Source: Rachycentron canadum (lineage: Eukaryota; Chordata; Actinopteri; Carangiformes; Rachycentridae). From it: a stretch of DNA of 64,000 nt. The DNA lies in the NCBI GenBank assembly GCA_038496675.1, contig CM076658.1, positions 8,585,939 to 8,649,938 on the forward strand. Reading direction: 5' to 3'. Made by a program: the position numbers and the translations under genes. Below are positions 50,201 to 57,405 of the stretch, one piece after another. A model generated the notes under the pieces. It was not told the DNA's origin, ran no database searches, and was given only the letters and a program-made list of their open reading frames with translations. Position 1 is the first letter of the stretch, and each line of letters opens with the position of its first letter.

Positions 50201-50905
50201 GCTGCCATCCTTCACTGACCACACTGTGTGTATTAAAATACATTGACACACAAGCCACATCGGCCTGGATTAAAGAGGAACTTAAAGCAGAGGCTTCATA
50301 CGAGAAGGCTGATCTGATGAGCGTTGAGACCTGCATTGACACATATCAAACGAGGCCTTGGTTATTATTAGGACCTGTGGTGGATCCGGTCGCTCCTGAT
50401 AGATTTGATCAATCAATTCTCGCTCGGCCTCGTTTAGAGCAGATCAATACGCAGCGCAAACAACGGCCTCACCGTCTGTTTTCCCTACACACTGACACAC
50501 ATATGTGCAGCCATATAGCGTTGTTTTCGCAGACAATAACCCGGGCTGCCGTGACCTACAAAAGAAATCGCCTCATGGACCAGTGGGCAGGAAGAGAAGC
50601 CAGACAACAAACCGCGTCGGTTTCACGGATCTGGGCAGCACACAGACACGCCGACGGGGCGGGCGGCTGCAGAGGAGCGCGGGGTGGAGGGGGGAGGCGT
50701 GGAGGTGTGTGTGAGGGGGTGGGGGTGGCATTGCCCTTACTTTTTCCGTGGACCCCGGGTTGAGCCGCTCCAGCAGCTTGCACAAGACCACTCCATCTTT
50801 CAGGGAGGTCTGCAGAAATGCTTCAGGATCCGAGATTGTCTTCTTCGGCGATTCCAGCACCCCGAGCGTTATCAACCATGTAACCGTCTGTTCCGCCGAA
50901 TTCAT
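27983..50905 (-). CDS. arhgef7: arhgef7 (beta-PIX) Rho guanine nucleotide exchange factor, whole gene
   Basis: This is a Rac1/Cdc42 exchange factor that, in the known family, works with GIT proteins and PAK kinases at focal adhesions and synapses. I joined 18 shared coding exons by eye. Every junction keeps phase. Two alternative 3' ends give 779 residues (short) or 799 residues (long). Approximate domains are CH in residues 1-112, SH3 163-221, DH 254-430, PH 450-565, proline-rich 576-649, GIT-binding 650-710, and in the long form a coiled coil with C-terminal DETNL. The exon order and both endings match vertebrate ARHGEF7 as I know it. The tail segment [13 protein letters not shown] and the exons for the CH domain are features I associate with ARHGEF7 rather than ARHGEF6. 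Which teleost paralogue (a or b) cannot be told. No frameshift or stop was seen. Confidence 0.96.
28401..28455 (-). CDS. arhgef7: arhgef7 exon 20: start of coiled coil
   Basis: The exon is 55 bases, phase 2 to 0. It reads [19 protein letters not shown]. It matches EEKSLVDTVYALKDEVQELRQ, the first heptads of the PIX trimeric coiled coil. The acceptor is GTCTTAAAG and the donor GTGAAT. Confidence 0.93.
29154..29244 (-). CDS. arhgef7: arhgef7 exon 19L: long-isoform exon before the coiled coil
   Basis: The exon is 91 bases, phase 1 to 2. It reads [17 protein letters not shown], then [13 protein letters not shown]. It aligns with [27 protein letters not shown] of mammalian ARHGEF7 but is more diverged than other exons. 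The acceptor is TTTTGGAACAG and the donor GTAAGT. Confidence 0.9.
29504..29536. repeat. poly(A) run of about 33 bases
   Basis: A long A run in arhgef7, between exons 19L and 18 on the transcript strand (poly(U) in the RNA). Similar runs of 20-28 A lie at 1121-1148, 44267-44294 and 46561-46580. Confidence 0.9.
30813..31170. mobile_element. inverted-repeat (MITE-like) element
   Basis: The ends are inverted repeats of roughly 85 bases. The left end begins CTTAAAGAAGTGGTGC and includes TTTTGGAAAAT and GATACTGCTCTCATGTCTG. The right end, read in reverse, begins GTTAAAGGAATAG and includes TTTTGGGAAAT and GATACCACTCTCATACC. The middle holds GGTTAGCTTAGCTTAGCATAA, a phrase I know from a common percomorph repeat. 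No coding capacity. The family name is not certain. Confidence 0.75.
31295..32835 (-). other. arhgef7: arhgef7 short-isoform 3' UTR / intron before exon 19L
   Basis: The sequence follows the exon 19S stop on the transcript strand. Near the stop it holds inverted repeats (32785-32830) and an AU-rich stretch (32656-32750). A candidate AATAAA lies at 31295-31300. In the long isoform the whole interval from 29245 to 33478 is intron. Confidence 0.5.
32836..33044 (-). CDS. arhgef7: arhgef7 exon 19S: short-isoform terminal exon
   Basis: The exon is 209 bases from phase 1 and adds residues 711-779 plus a TAA stop at 32836-32838. It reads [15 protein letters not shown], then [28 protein letters not shown] and SCISHQN. 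It matches the C-terminus of the ARHGEF7 isoform that lacks the coiled coil. The acceptor is CCTCCACCCAG. The 3' UTR runs down from 32835. Confidence 0.95.
33479..33568 (-). CDS. arhgef7: arhgef7 exon 18: GIT-binding helix; last shared exon
   Basis: The exon is 90 bases, phase 1 to 1, residues 681-710. It reads [19 protein letters not shown] and then [11 protein letters not shown]. The amphipathic [21 protein letters not shown] is the GIT1/GIT2 binding site of the PIX family. After it the transcript takes either exon 19S (32836-33044) or exon 19L (29154-29244). Both accept phase 1. Confidence 0.96.
33687..33787. mobile_element. short fragment of the same inverted-repeat family
   Basis: It shows AGCTAGAGCCGGCAGACAG, TTAGCTTCATCTAGC and the terminal ATGTCAAACTATTCCTTCAAC. 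The last phrase parallels the right end of 30813-31170. It lies in arhgef7 intron 17. Confidence 0.5.
33860..33953 (-). CDS. arhgef7: arhgef7 exon 17: basic linker before the GIT-binding segment
   Basis: The exon is 94 bases, phase 0 to 1, residues 650-680. It reads [20 protein letters not shown] and then [11 protein letters not shown]. It is strongly basic and nearly identical to human [31 protein letters not shown]. The RKST at the junction with exon 18 corresponds to a described PAK phosphorylation site in beta-PIX. Confidence 0.95.
34045..34266 (-). CDS. arhgef7: arhgef7 exon 16: proline-rich region
   Basis: The exon is 222 bases, phase 0 to 0, residues 576-649. It reads [50 protein letters not shown] and ends [10 protein letters not shown]. 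It is low in predicted order and rich in Pro, Ser and His. The segment [18 protein letters not shown] is almost identical to mammalian ARHGEF7. Confidence 0.96.
34267..35374 (-). other. arhgef7: arhgef7 intron 15
   Basis: This is a 1.1 kb intron. It has a short (TAATG)n-like tract at 34664-34683 and an (AAAT)n tract at 34791-34809. No other feature was seen. Confidence 0.65.
35375..35514 (-). CDS. arhgef7: arhgef7 exon 15: PH C-terminal helix
   Basis: The exon is 140 bases, phase 1 to 0, residues 529-575. It reads [28 protein letters not shown], then a threonine/proline-rich stretch ending VPCHT. The tryptophan of [10 protein letters not shown] is the invariant PH helix residue. The donor, CACACG|GTCAGG, is atypical at +3/+4. 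Confidence 0.93.
35599..35677 (-). CDS. arhgef7: arhgef7 exon 14: PH domain
   Basis: The exon is 79 bases, phase 0 to 1, residues 503-528. It reads [19 protein letters not shown] and ends KNAFELN. It matches GKLPTTGMTITKLEDSENHRNAFEISG. The acceptor is CTCTGCAG and the donor GTAAGA. Confidence 0.95.
35793..35879 (-). CDS. arhgef7: arhgef7 exon 13: PH domain
   Basis: The exon is 87 bases, phase 0 to 0, residues 474-502. It begins [19 protein letters not shown] and ends RMSGFIFQ, matching [28 protein letters not shown]. It encodes the central strands of the pleckstrin-homology domain. The acceptor is TTTGTCAG and the donor GTAAGT. Confidence 0.96.
35880..36286 (-). other. arhgef7: arhgef7 intron 12
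   Basis: This is a 407-base AT-rich intron with nothing recognised in it. Confidence 0.6.
36287..36433 (-). CDS. arhgef7: arhgef7 exon 12: DH-PH junction
   Basis: The exon is 147 bases, phase 0 to 0, residues 425-473. It reads [19 protein letters not shown], then [19 protein letters not shown] and ends SPGSE. It covers the last DH helix and the first PH strand. The acceptor is CATGCCAG and the donor GTATGA. Confidence 0.96.
36542..36601 (-). CDS. arhgef7: arhgef7 exon 11: end of DH domain
   Basis: The exon is 60 bases, phase 0 to 0, residues 405-424, [20 protein letters not shown]. It matches DYHTDRQDIQKSMAAFKNLSA, less conserved at its start. It is separated from exon 10 by a 76-base intron. 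Confidence 0.94.
36678..36816 (-). CDS. arhgef7: arhgef7 exon 10: DH domain core
   Basis: The exon is 139 bases, phase 2 to 0, residues 358-404. It reads [17 protein letters not shown], then [19 protein letters not shown] and KELERHME. The segment [21 protein letters not shown] is the CR3 region of the DH domain that contacts Rac/Cdc42. The donor is GTGTGTG. Confidence 0.97.
36817..37388 (-). other. arhgef7: arhgef7 intron 9
   Basis: This is a 572-base intron with a T/A-rich stretch near 37010-37025 and no other signal. Confidence 0.6.
37389..37511 (-). CDS. arhgef7: arhgef7 exon 9: DH domain
   Basis: The exon is 123 bases, phase 2 to 2, residues 317-357. It begins (K)[19 protein letters not shown] and continues [20 protein letters not shown]. 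The acceptor is CCTTCAG|GCTTCCAG. A second AG six bases downstream would drop LP and break the frame, so the first was chosen by homology. Confidence 0.95.
37709..37746. repeat. (GT)n microsatellite next to arhgef7 exon 8
   Basis: A GT tract on the plus strand, so (CA)n in the arhgef7 transcript, starting 18 bases after the exon 8 donor. Confidence 0.97.
37765..37860 (-). CDS. arhgef7: arhgef7 exon 8: DH domain
   Basis: The exon is 96 bases (a multiple of three), phase 2 to 2, residues 285-316. It reads [18 protein letters not shown] and ends [11 protein letters not shown], matching the [24 protein letters not shown] block. The donor, CCAA|GTTAGT, is followed 18 bases later by a (CA)n tract in the transcript strand. 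Human ARHGEF7 reads TSEKLSSANISYLMGNLEEI here, so the first few residues differ. Confidence 0.95.
38041..38135 (-). CDS. arhgef7: arhgef7 exon 7: start of DH domain
   Basis: The exon is 95 bases, phase 0 to 2, residues 254-284. It reads [19 protein letters not shown] and continues to LRPLQSID. It is helix 1 (CR1) of the Dbl-homology catalytic domain. The donor, GACAA|GTACAA, is a poor match to consensus, but the codon junction with exon 8 requires it. Confidence 0.94.
39096..39184 (-). CDS. arhgef7: arhgef7 exon 6: SH3-DH linker
   Basis: The exon is 89 bases, phase 1 to 0, residues 224-253. It reads [19 protein letters not shown] and ends KTYYNL, matching [29 protein letters not shown] in human beta-PIX. 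The acceptor is TTTGCACCAG and the donor GTAAGG. Confidence 0.96.
40388..40589 (-). CDS. arhgef7: arhgef7 exon 5: SH3 domain
   Basis: The exon is 202 bases, phase 0 to 1, residues 157-223. The complete SH3 fold is visible: ALYDF-equivalent VKARFNFQQ, the acidic RT loop [31 protein letters not shown]. This SH3 binds the atypical PxxxPR motif of PAK kinases and Cbl in the known family. Its second codon is an ATG (GACATGTC). N-terminally shorter beta-PIX isoforms start at the corresponding Met, so the same could happen here. Confidence 0.97.
40590..41256 (-). other. arhgef7: arhgef7 intron 4
   Basis: This 667-base intron is AT-rich toward the exon 4 side. Nothing in it was recognised as a gene, repeat or strong site. 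In mammals an alternative first exon for the CH-less isoforms lies upstream of the SH3 exon. I did not find a convincing equivalent here. Confidence 0.6.
41257..41390 (-). CDS. arhgef7: arhgef7 exon 4: CH-SH3 linker
   Basis: The exon is 134 bases, phase 1 to 0, and encodes residues 112-156. It begins [15 protein letters not shown] and ends LLQNQFRSL. It is a serine-rich linker between the CH and SH3 domains, conserved in human ARHGEF7 ([21 protein letters not shown]). The acceptor is CTGTCCAG and the donor GTGAGG. Confidence 0.96.
41536..41620 (-). CDS. arhgef7: arhgef7 exon 3: end of CH domain
   Basis: The exon is 85 bases, phase 0 to 1, and encodes residues 84-111 ([19 protein letters not shown]... 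ALNKVTA). This is the last helix of the CH domain, with the FNKVLSSLVTLNKVTA-like signature. The acceptor is CACCCACAG and the donor GTTAGT. The intron between it and exon 4 is only 145 bases. Confidence 0.96.
41804..41857. repeat. (CA)n microsatellite in arhgef7 intron 2
   Basis: A perfect CA tract of about 54 bases, about 180 bases upstream (transcript sense) of exon 3. Confidence 0.97.
42680..42725. repeat. (GT)n microsatellite in arhgef7 intron 2
   Basis: A perfect GT tract of about 46 bases. Confidence 0.97.
43209..44122. repeat. local direct duplication, copy A
   Basis: About 0.91 kb nearly identical to 47885-48899, in the same orientation. The homology starts at ACTGGAAT and ends at GAAAATATCT in both copies. 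Compared with copy B it lacks about 84 bases near 44091, a 12-base piece near 43589, and a few bases elsewhere. It lies in arhgef7 intron 2. Confidence 0.95.
43749..44050 (+). repeat. interspersed repeat family R, forward copy inside duplication copy A
   Basis: It shows ACCATTATTTTCATTATTGAT, TTTGGTTAATTAAGC, CACAGTTTCCTGGAGCCCAAA and AAAAGATATTCTATTTACTAT. These match family landmarks, with poly(T) expansion. The equivalent in copy B is at about 48450-48750. Confidence 0.6.
44112..44265 (-). repeat. interspersed repeat family R, reverse partial copy
   Basis: It includes TCTAGTTCCAGCTTCTGAG and later AAATAATTGACAGTAATTG with ATGAT. These are parts of the reversed element. It directly follows the forward copy, so the two form a rough inverted pair, but it is missing from the copy B side. 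Confidence 0.45.
46147..46230 (-). CDS. arhgef7: arhgef7 exon 2: CH domain, middle
   Basis: The exon is 84 bases, phase 0 to 0, and encodes residues 56-83 ([19 protein letters not shown]... FRVE). This matches the CLSNIREFLRGC region of the CH domain. The acceptor is CCTCACAG and the donor GTGAGT. It is bracketed by two near-identical direct repeats, and skipping it would keep the reading frame. Confidence 0.95.
47885..48899. repeat. local direct duplication, copy B
   Basis: About 1.01 kb, the partner of 43209-44122. Point differences are few, so the duplication is recent relative to the other repeats in the window. It lies in arhgef7 intron 1, so the two copies flank exon 2. Part of the unit is itself an older interspersed repeat. 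Confidence 0.95.
48455..48755 (+). repeat. interspersed repeat family R, forward copy inside duplication copy B
   Basis: It has the same landmarks as 43749-44050, carried by the local duplication. It differs in poly(T) length and a few bases. Confidence 0.6.
50741..50905 (-). CDS. arhgef7: arhgef7 exon 1: start codon and first half of CH domain
   Basis: The exon encodes residues 1-55, from [18 protein letters not shown] to [12 protein letters not shown], and is nearly identical to the vertebrate beta-PIX N-terminus. The ATG at 50905 has G at -3 (GGACATGA). The donor is GAAAAA|GTAAGG, phase 0. The calponin-homology domain of beta-PIX is linked to membrane and parvin interactions. The exon sits inside a CpG-rich block. 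Confidence 0.97.
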
Positions 50906-51093
50906 GTCCAGTCACAACAGATCCTCTTCAACAAAGCGGCGGTGTTTTCGGGGGTATCTGAACAGCGATGCTGCCCCGGTTACACTGTCATCATCTGGCG
51001 CGTTAGAAGAGAAACACAATTAATCCACATTTAAAAAAAACAAAAAAAAAAACAAACAAAAGGATGCATGAGATGTCGAGAGAGAGATAAAGA

Positions 51094-51111
51094 GGGGGGG
51101 GGGGGGGGGGG
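51094..51111. repeat. G18 homopolymer upstream of arhgef7
   Basis: Eighteen consecutive G on the plus strand, about 190 bases upstream of the arhgef7 ATG, so C18 in transcript sense. The length is prone to sequencing and assembly error. Confidence 0.9.
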
Positions 51112-52137
51112 TGCGGGAAAGGCTCTAACCTCGGGTGGATGCGGATGACGGCTGGCTGGTGAAATTCAGCAGGTCTGGGTCTGGTTCCCTCCCTTGGATG
51201 GTGTGTTTTTTCCCTCTAACCTGGCAGGCTGTCAAGTGCGGCTCGCTGTGATGCGTTCAGGCGGTGGACTGCATACATGCGCATCGCAGCCGCCAGCCAC
51301 TCATCCATTGGATGACATCACACCAGAGGGACAAGCCAGTCCAACCAGTTGTTAGGACACTTCAGCGTATAACATGAATAGGCTTTTTCTCTCTCTCTCT
51401 CTCTCCATCTCCCTCTCTCTTAGCTTGTCTTTGCATACCCTGCTTGTTTTTATCCGTTTATTACAGCCACGCCACAGGCTGGCTGTTGTTATCCGCTGTA
51501 AAGTGCGCTGTTTTGGACAGGTCTGTGCAGACACAGCACCAGCACCAACAATGACACTGTAATTTAAATGTGTTTACATTTTAAAGACACGATTTAACAA
51601 GTGATAACACAAAAACAGGCAGGACATTTAGTCAAGACAGCTGAGTACCCCAGTGGAAGAGAATCCATCCTGAGTGGTCATAAATCATTAGAAGCAAAAA
51701 ATAAAAACATAAGAAAGAAATTAGGGAAAAATAAGTTATTTTCAACTTTTCTTTAATTTTTGCTTTTTCTAATGTGAAATATTTGATATGCTATGTTTAC
51801 ATCTACAGGCATCTATAACCATCAAATGAAACAATCTGAGAAGGAAAAGTTTGTTATGTAAGTCAGACATATCCTGATGTGTGGTCACAAGGACATCTCT
51901 TTATTTTAAGATGTTACAAGTGATAAAGGTTGGGGCCCATTGGCCCAGGCCAGTGTCCAGTGTCCTGCAACAGTATTTCTTCCTGTGCCTGTTGGCAGAT
52001 TCTCACTTAGAAACACTTGAGAGTTTCCATTCAACCTGAGCTGACCTGTCAGGAAGCTGGAGCACCTGACATGAACCTACATGACCAGGAAGACATGCAA
52101 ATTCCAACACAGAGCTATTAAAGGGTTGAAACAATTT

Positions 52138-52250
52138 GTTTATTAATCACCTGGTAGAAAATGTTCCAGCATCTCAAATGTGATGCTTTGCTGTTTTTCT
52201 TTGTTCTATATGACAGTAAATTGTATATGGCTTTTAGACTGTTGGTTGTG
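52138..52250 (-). repeat. interspersed repeat family R, reverse fragment
   Basis: It contains TTCCAGCATCTCAAATGTGA, TGCTGTTTTTCTTTG and TATATGACAGTAAATTG, then TTTTAGACTGTTGGTTG. I associate these with the far end of the reversed family element. Confidence 0.5.
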
Positions 52251-54194
52251 TGTCATCTTGGGCACTGTACATTACTATTTTACTGTTTCCTGGCTATTTA
52301 TCAATCTGTTTTATCAAGAAAATAGTTGGCAGATTAATAACATCACATCCACATGGTATGTCTTCTGTTATGGAAGATGTAGTCACAGTGTGTGTGTATG
52401 TGAGAGTGTTAAACATGTGTTATCAAACAAGAACACATTATCCAGCCCTCTCGTTGTATTTGTCCTGAGGCAAAGGGAAAACTGAAAATGTAAGATACAC
52501 ATCAGAGTAATGGAGGAAGTGGCAGTGGAGTGGAGAACATCTCTTTGGCCGCTAGATGGGGCTCTGTGTACACTGTAGTCATAGATCTCATAATCTAAAA
52601 CATCCAGTGTTGTATTGACGCTGTTATATAAAACCTTTAGGCTATAGCTGTACACAAACTGCAAAGTCAGCAACAAGCCAGTTATCTCCTGCTAATAACT
52701 CCAATCACCTATACATTCATTATTGCTAAGCATTTAATCAATTTACCAGTGGTTACTGCTTCTAATGAATATATGCCCTTAAATACCATAACATAGTTAA
52801 CATATATAACTCACTTATGTGCTAGATATTCTTACCAGCATTACTAACCGATGTATTAATAGGCAATACATCATTTTTGTTTTTATAAATCACCTATACA
52901 GAATTATTGCACAGTTTTTAGGTTATCTTCCTCACACACAAGACTGAAAAACAGAACAACCGAAATGCATTAAAAAACGACGTTAACATTTCAATTGGTT
53001 TTAAAAATTCTTAAGTAGTGACTTGTAAACATTTAAAATTTCCCCAGTGTTTGTTGTGGGTTTATTAGACCTTTAGATCATTAGATTTGCCAATTGTTTT
53101 GTTTTTTTTAAATCACTAACTGGAGGAAATTTTCACAACCTGGCAACATGAAGCTGTTGTTGTTACATTCGTATAACTATATCTGTGAAGCAGTAGTAAA
53201 TAAGTTATTAAATACTAATAAAGCCGTTATTACAGCTTTAGAAAACCTTCATAAAGGCTGCCTCACTAGACAGCAGTAGAAAGTGGTCACCCTCCTGTTG
53301 ATACCTGCAGGAATCTGGATGGATGGATCCATGGTGACCAAAACAAGCTGCAGGGATAGACAGCGTCGCGCTGACCCACTCGTTCTCTCCCCTCACCTTC
53401 TCATCCCCAGCTCTAATTTCTGCCTGTCTGTGTGTAAGGGTGTGTGTCTATGAGGGTGTGTGTCGTCAGGAGGACTGACTCTGGAGGCTAGCCCTTTTCT
53501 AAACAGGCAGCATCGAGGGATGCCGTTGTGCCTTGGAGGTCTTGTCGCTATGAGTCTGTAACCAAGGGTGCTATACTGTGTAGCTGTGGGGACTGGCCCC
53601 AGGCATGTTACAGCCCTCCATTCCCAGTCCATCCCTATATTTCCACTCTGTTCCACAGGAAAATACTGCTTTTGCTTCTTTATTCGCTTTGCTTATGAGG
53701 TTTGTGGAGGTTTGCACGAGGAAACAGAAACATTCAGAGGAAGACTGAGAGTTTCTATAATATCAGAACCAAATGCTGTGAGTAAAGCTAGTCCTGATAT
53801 CCAACCAAATGTACTCAGTACCCTCCCCACAAGCTAATCCAGTCCTATACAACTTCTCCAAAGTCTCCTTTTATTATGTCAGTTTTTATAGGTGTTAATT
53901 AAAGTGTGTGTTTTTGCACTTACAGTTAATGCTGTTGTTGTATTGCACTGTGTTGTTCCATGTGTTTGAATTTATGGCAAACCTGAATGCAATGAATTGC
54001 TACAGATTGTACAGATGCTAATACTCAGTATATGTGTGTATGTTTCTAAGTTACTAACATGTGATGAGCCAAAACACAAATGAAATAAGACATAATTTGA
54101 GGAGAACTAGTAGAATTTAAACCCTGCTTTCACATTTCTCATCAAAATGAACCAACAAGTGTGTCAAAGACAGGCTGACAGCTTTAGAGCCTCA

Positions 54195-54412
54195 TTTTTT
54201 TATTTGCAATTTGTGATTAATCAATAACTTTCTCAATTGTAAGATTAATTGCTTTGTCTATAAAATATCAGAATTGGTGAAAAGTGAGCATTATTATTTC
54301 CTTGAGCTCAAGGTAACATCTTTAAATCTCTTGGAAGCAAATAATTTATCTAAATAGTTGTCAATTAACTTGTCATTGATCAACTACTGATTACTCATTG
54401 AAGCTCTACATT
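54195..54412 (+). repeat. interspersed repeat family R, forward copy
   Basis: It shows GTGATTAATCAATAACTTTC, AATTGCTTTGTCTATAAAAT, ATCAGAATTGGTGAAAAGTG and CTTGAGCTCAAGGTAACATC. These match the family landmarks (GTCTATAAAATGTCAGAAA... GAGCCCAAGGTGACGTC). Confidence 0.6.
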
Positions 54413-57059
54413 TGTTGCCACTGGAATCGGTGCAGATACTGATCTTACAGACCAGGACTGGTACTTGAAGTGTGAGAGCATGTTGATCTGTACAAGTAAT
54501 GAAATGTTCCTTCTCACACTGTCAGTGTTGCATAAAGAGAAATATTCAAATTGTATTGACAACAATAACCTTTGTCTCTTTCCATATCTCTCCTCACCTG
54601 GAGCATGTTAACTAAAACAAAATTGACTGATTTTTTTTTTATATCACCATTTCATTAACTACTGTAAAGATTCACCACAGTGCAAAAAATTGATGAGTGA
54701 TTGATAATGAAATGATGTTCAGGTTGTGTTCCCACTGTTTCCAAGGCCATGTGTCATTTCTGTACCCTTTCTAGTTTTGTGTGGTGCTAAAACAATCCAA
54801 TTCTAATTAAATAACTCACTATCTAATCAACAATCAATGTCACCATCCAGAGACAAAGGGTTACCAGCAAGACCTTCTCTCTTCAAGGGCCACATTTTGA
54901 CAAAATCAACAACCTAAAGGGGAAAACAGTTTCTATTCTTTCTAGTGAAAGCTTGTGTTACATAACTATGTCATGGTACAAACAATACAAAAGAAATGTG
55001 AAATGTGAAATGTAAATGAAACTTCCCCTTGAAACAGGAAAAACACCTAGGGCACGGACAAACACATGTGCACTCAGACAAGTACACATTATAGAGGAGT
55101 GAACTCAAAAGAATCAATTACTGCCATGAAGTTACATTAAGTGTTAGAGTGAAATTGACTCCTCTTATCTAGCACATTATAAAGCACATTATTTCTGGAC
55201 ATGAACACAAACAGCAAGTCTTCCTTTTCTCTCTATAACTAACGTTTTTGATATCTTTCAATATCTCGCAGACTAAATTAGTTTCTAAATCTGGACCAGC
55301 TACACACAAAGACAAAACTCAGTGTCACACAACTGTCTGGGGCTGCCCCTGCATTAAGTTTTTGACAGGTGCCATATACAAATAAGGGGCAGTGTGGTGT
55401 CAGGTGTGCAGCTTAAACCAAATCCCAGACTCAATCAATTTTCTTTTTAAAGAATAAAGGAAATATGTGTTTATAAGGTCCAGGGTGTCACCAACATGGC
55501 CCCACATATTAATGCACTCCGTGCTCTGATATATCAAACTTCTTGTGTCCTTCCCTCTCTCTTTTCTCAGTCTTCCCCAGGGGCCATCTGAGCCAGCTCA
55601 TATTTTATTATGACAAGTCAAACTCCATGCATCCCAGAATCACTTCACAGGCCAGAATGCATTAAGTAGAATGATGGATGGACGAGACAAGCACACAATG
55701 CCAAGATGGAGGAAGTACACGTGATCAGACATACATTTTCTGGAACTGAAGTGGAAAGTAGCCGACAGCCTCAGCCAACAAACTTAACTTTGTTACTGAC
55801 TCACAATATACATCCAGTCACAAAGCTGTAAACAATATAGTCGCCTGAGAACATCTGTCTAGCAGAGAGGCGTAAGTAAAAGAGCATGACAAATAACTTA
55901 AACAAGTCAATTGTCAATAAAACTCAGCTCAGGGTCTATTTACCCACTTGTTCTGGAGTCTTTGGCCTTATATTATTATTTTCTCTGTTACCTTGAAACT
56001 GTATGCAGATGTACAATCTGGTTCTGAGCACTTTCAGGACCACTCATCCATGTCGAATTCATCCTTGGCCCTGGGGTACAAAAAATTGATGTGAGTGCAG
56101 CAAAATATATATTAATATGGGATATATTTGTATTAAAGTGTACATGGTTAATTCAGTTTTTTGGCTTAGTATCACCATATGAACAAACTGAATGTTTATT
56201 AAGTTCATTAAGTTTGCATCTGAACAGAAACCATAGAGTATGTTCGTCTGTTTTCCATTGTGTTTTCTTTTCCCTCTACAGTACAAATGATGTAACATAG
56301 AGTCTGTTCAAAAAAATGTTATGAGTATTGGCTTCAACAAGCCGAGTAAAGAACAGGTTCTCTGTAGGGCAACAGAAATGATGGTCCTTCAATCATTCAT
56401 GGCATAAGTAATAAAGCAAAAGGAAACTGTGGTTCACTTTAATCAGTGTAAGTAAAGGCTGTGTATCATGTTGAAAGGTCGCACACAATTGTCACCATCT
56501 CCACAGCTCCAACTCTAAGGAGAAATTTAGCATCTTTCAGCAGATTGTTTTGGTTTTATGTACTTTTTATTACTCACTGCTCTCATCAATTTCATTTTTC
56601 AGACCAAGAAGGTAACTGTTTTTAGTAAAAGGTCTTTAAACTCACTATGAGCTGCACACCAGATAGACAAATTTATCAGCTAACCGCTGAACACTGTAAA
56701 CGGCTAAAGAACCAGATGTTTCCTTCAGAAGATAGTTAAGACCAAAATAAAGAAAAAGAATAGAAAAGAGGAACTCATGCATGCAGTTAATGCATGACCA
56801 AACCCACAAATCTGAATGACTGTTAGTGTTGCTCACAATCTCCTAGATGTGCAAATAGGCAAATTTTTGACAGTCATTTAGTATCTGTTGCACTGCCCCC
56901 AAGTGGCCAATAAAATCAATTAATGCTGCTTCACAACCCCATAATTCATAGCTACGCCCCTGTGGATTGGACTGGATGTCATAAACTTAATACATCACCT
57001 AGTCATGTCTCCCGTCATGCATTTATCAGTGATGGTGTGTGTTATCCTAATTGCGCATT

Positions 57060-57405
57060 TTAACCGCTGTTGACTGGATTGCGCGCTCACAGGACCACGG
57101 TGAGTCGTGATCTCCCTGCGCGAGCTGCGTGTGTCATCTCTGACGTTACCGGGAAACCGCCTACATCGCCCTCTGTCTCCCTCAGTGACACGAAGACTCC
57201 CCCGGCAGCTGCGCGGCGGAGCCACGAGTGAAGAGCCGCCCGGTCCGTCAGCGCCAGACACCGCATCTGCCGCGCGTAACGCGGGTCCTCACTGGTATGG
57301 ACGCCGGAGGAGAGCATTGACCATCCAGGAACCATGCCTACTGTCCTCGGTGGCAAAGGGAAACTTTCCATTGTCTGTTTTCTGCTCCGATGCGCATGTT
57401 CTCAG
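57060..57405 (+). promoter_or_regulatory. CpG-rich promoter and first exon of a plus-strand gene
   Basis: CpGs are dense from 57060 to about 57330 (CGCGCTCAC, CGCGCGTAACGCGGG and others). An ATG at 57334 in good context (GGAACCATGC) opens 24 codons, MPTVLGGKGKLSIVCFLLRC then ACSQ, up to the donor CTCAG|GTGAGA. The short peptide is hydrophobic in its centre and could be a signal peptide, or the exon could be 5' UTR. It is divergent from arhgef7, with about 6 kb between the two start regions. Confidence 0.6.

Larger units (their letters stand above)
46231..50740 (-). other. arhgef7: arhgef7 intron 1
   Basis: This is a 4.5 kb intron. It contains copy B of the local duplication (47885-48899), a CTCF-like motif at 49113-49132, an A20 run (46561-46580) and, next to exon 2, a CpG-rich segment to about 46440. 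The segment 50149-50763 is open in one plus frame for 204 codons, but I judge that to be chance in GC-rich DNA. Confidence 0.85.
50590..51260 (-). promoter_or_regulatory. arhgef7: arhgef7 CpG-rich promoter region and 5' UTR
   Basis: CpG dinucleotides are dense around exon 1 and upstream of it (for example 50620-50660, 50860-51000, 51110-51260), unlike the surrounding AT-rich DNA. I saw no clear TATA box upstream of the ATG. An 18-base G run (51094-51111) and a G-rich plus-strand tract (50682-50730) flank exon 1. The start of transcription cannot be fixed from sequence alone. Confidence 0.7.
51261..57059. other. intergenic region between divergent arhgef7 and the plus-strand gene
   Basis: Contains a (TC)n tract (51387-51423), two family R copies, and CTCF-like motifs at 52547-52564 and 56889-56908. 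A block at 53390-53660 is somewhat GC-richer. A possible minus-strand terminal exon (56034-56070) is reported as a finding. No gene is confirmed here. Confidence 0.55.

Noticed and set aside
50149..50763. Longest open frame in the window (204 codons, plus strand)
   Set aside because: It lies in the GC-rich region antisense to arhgef7 exon 1, starts at a non-ATG codon, has no recognisable domain, and ends in low-complexity glycine/arginine-rich sequence.
57087..57371. Minus-strand frame of 94 codons over the CpG-rich block
   Set aside because: It overlaps the 5' UTR-like exon of the plus-strand gene. GC-rich DNA gives chance long frames.
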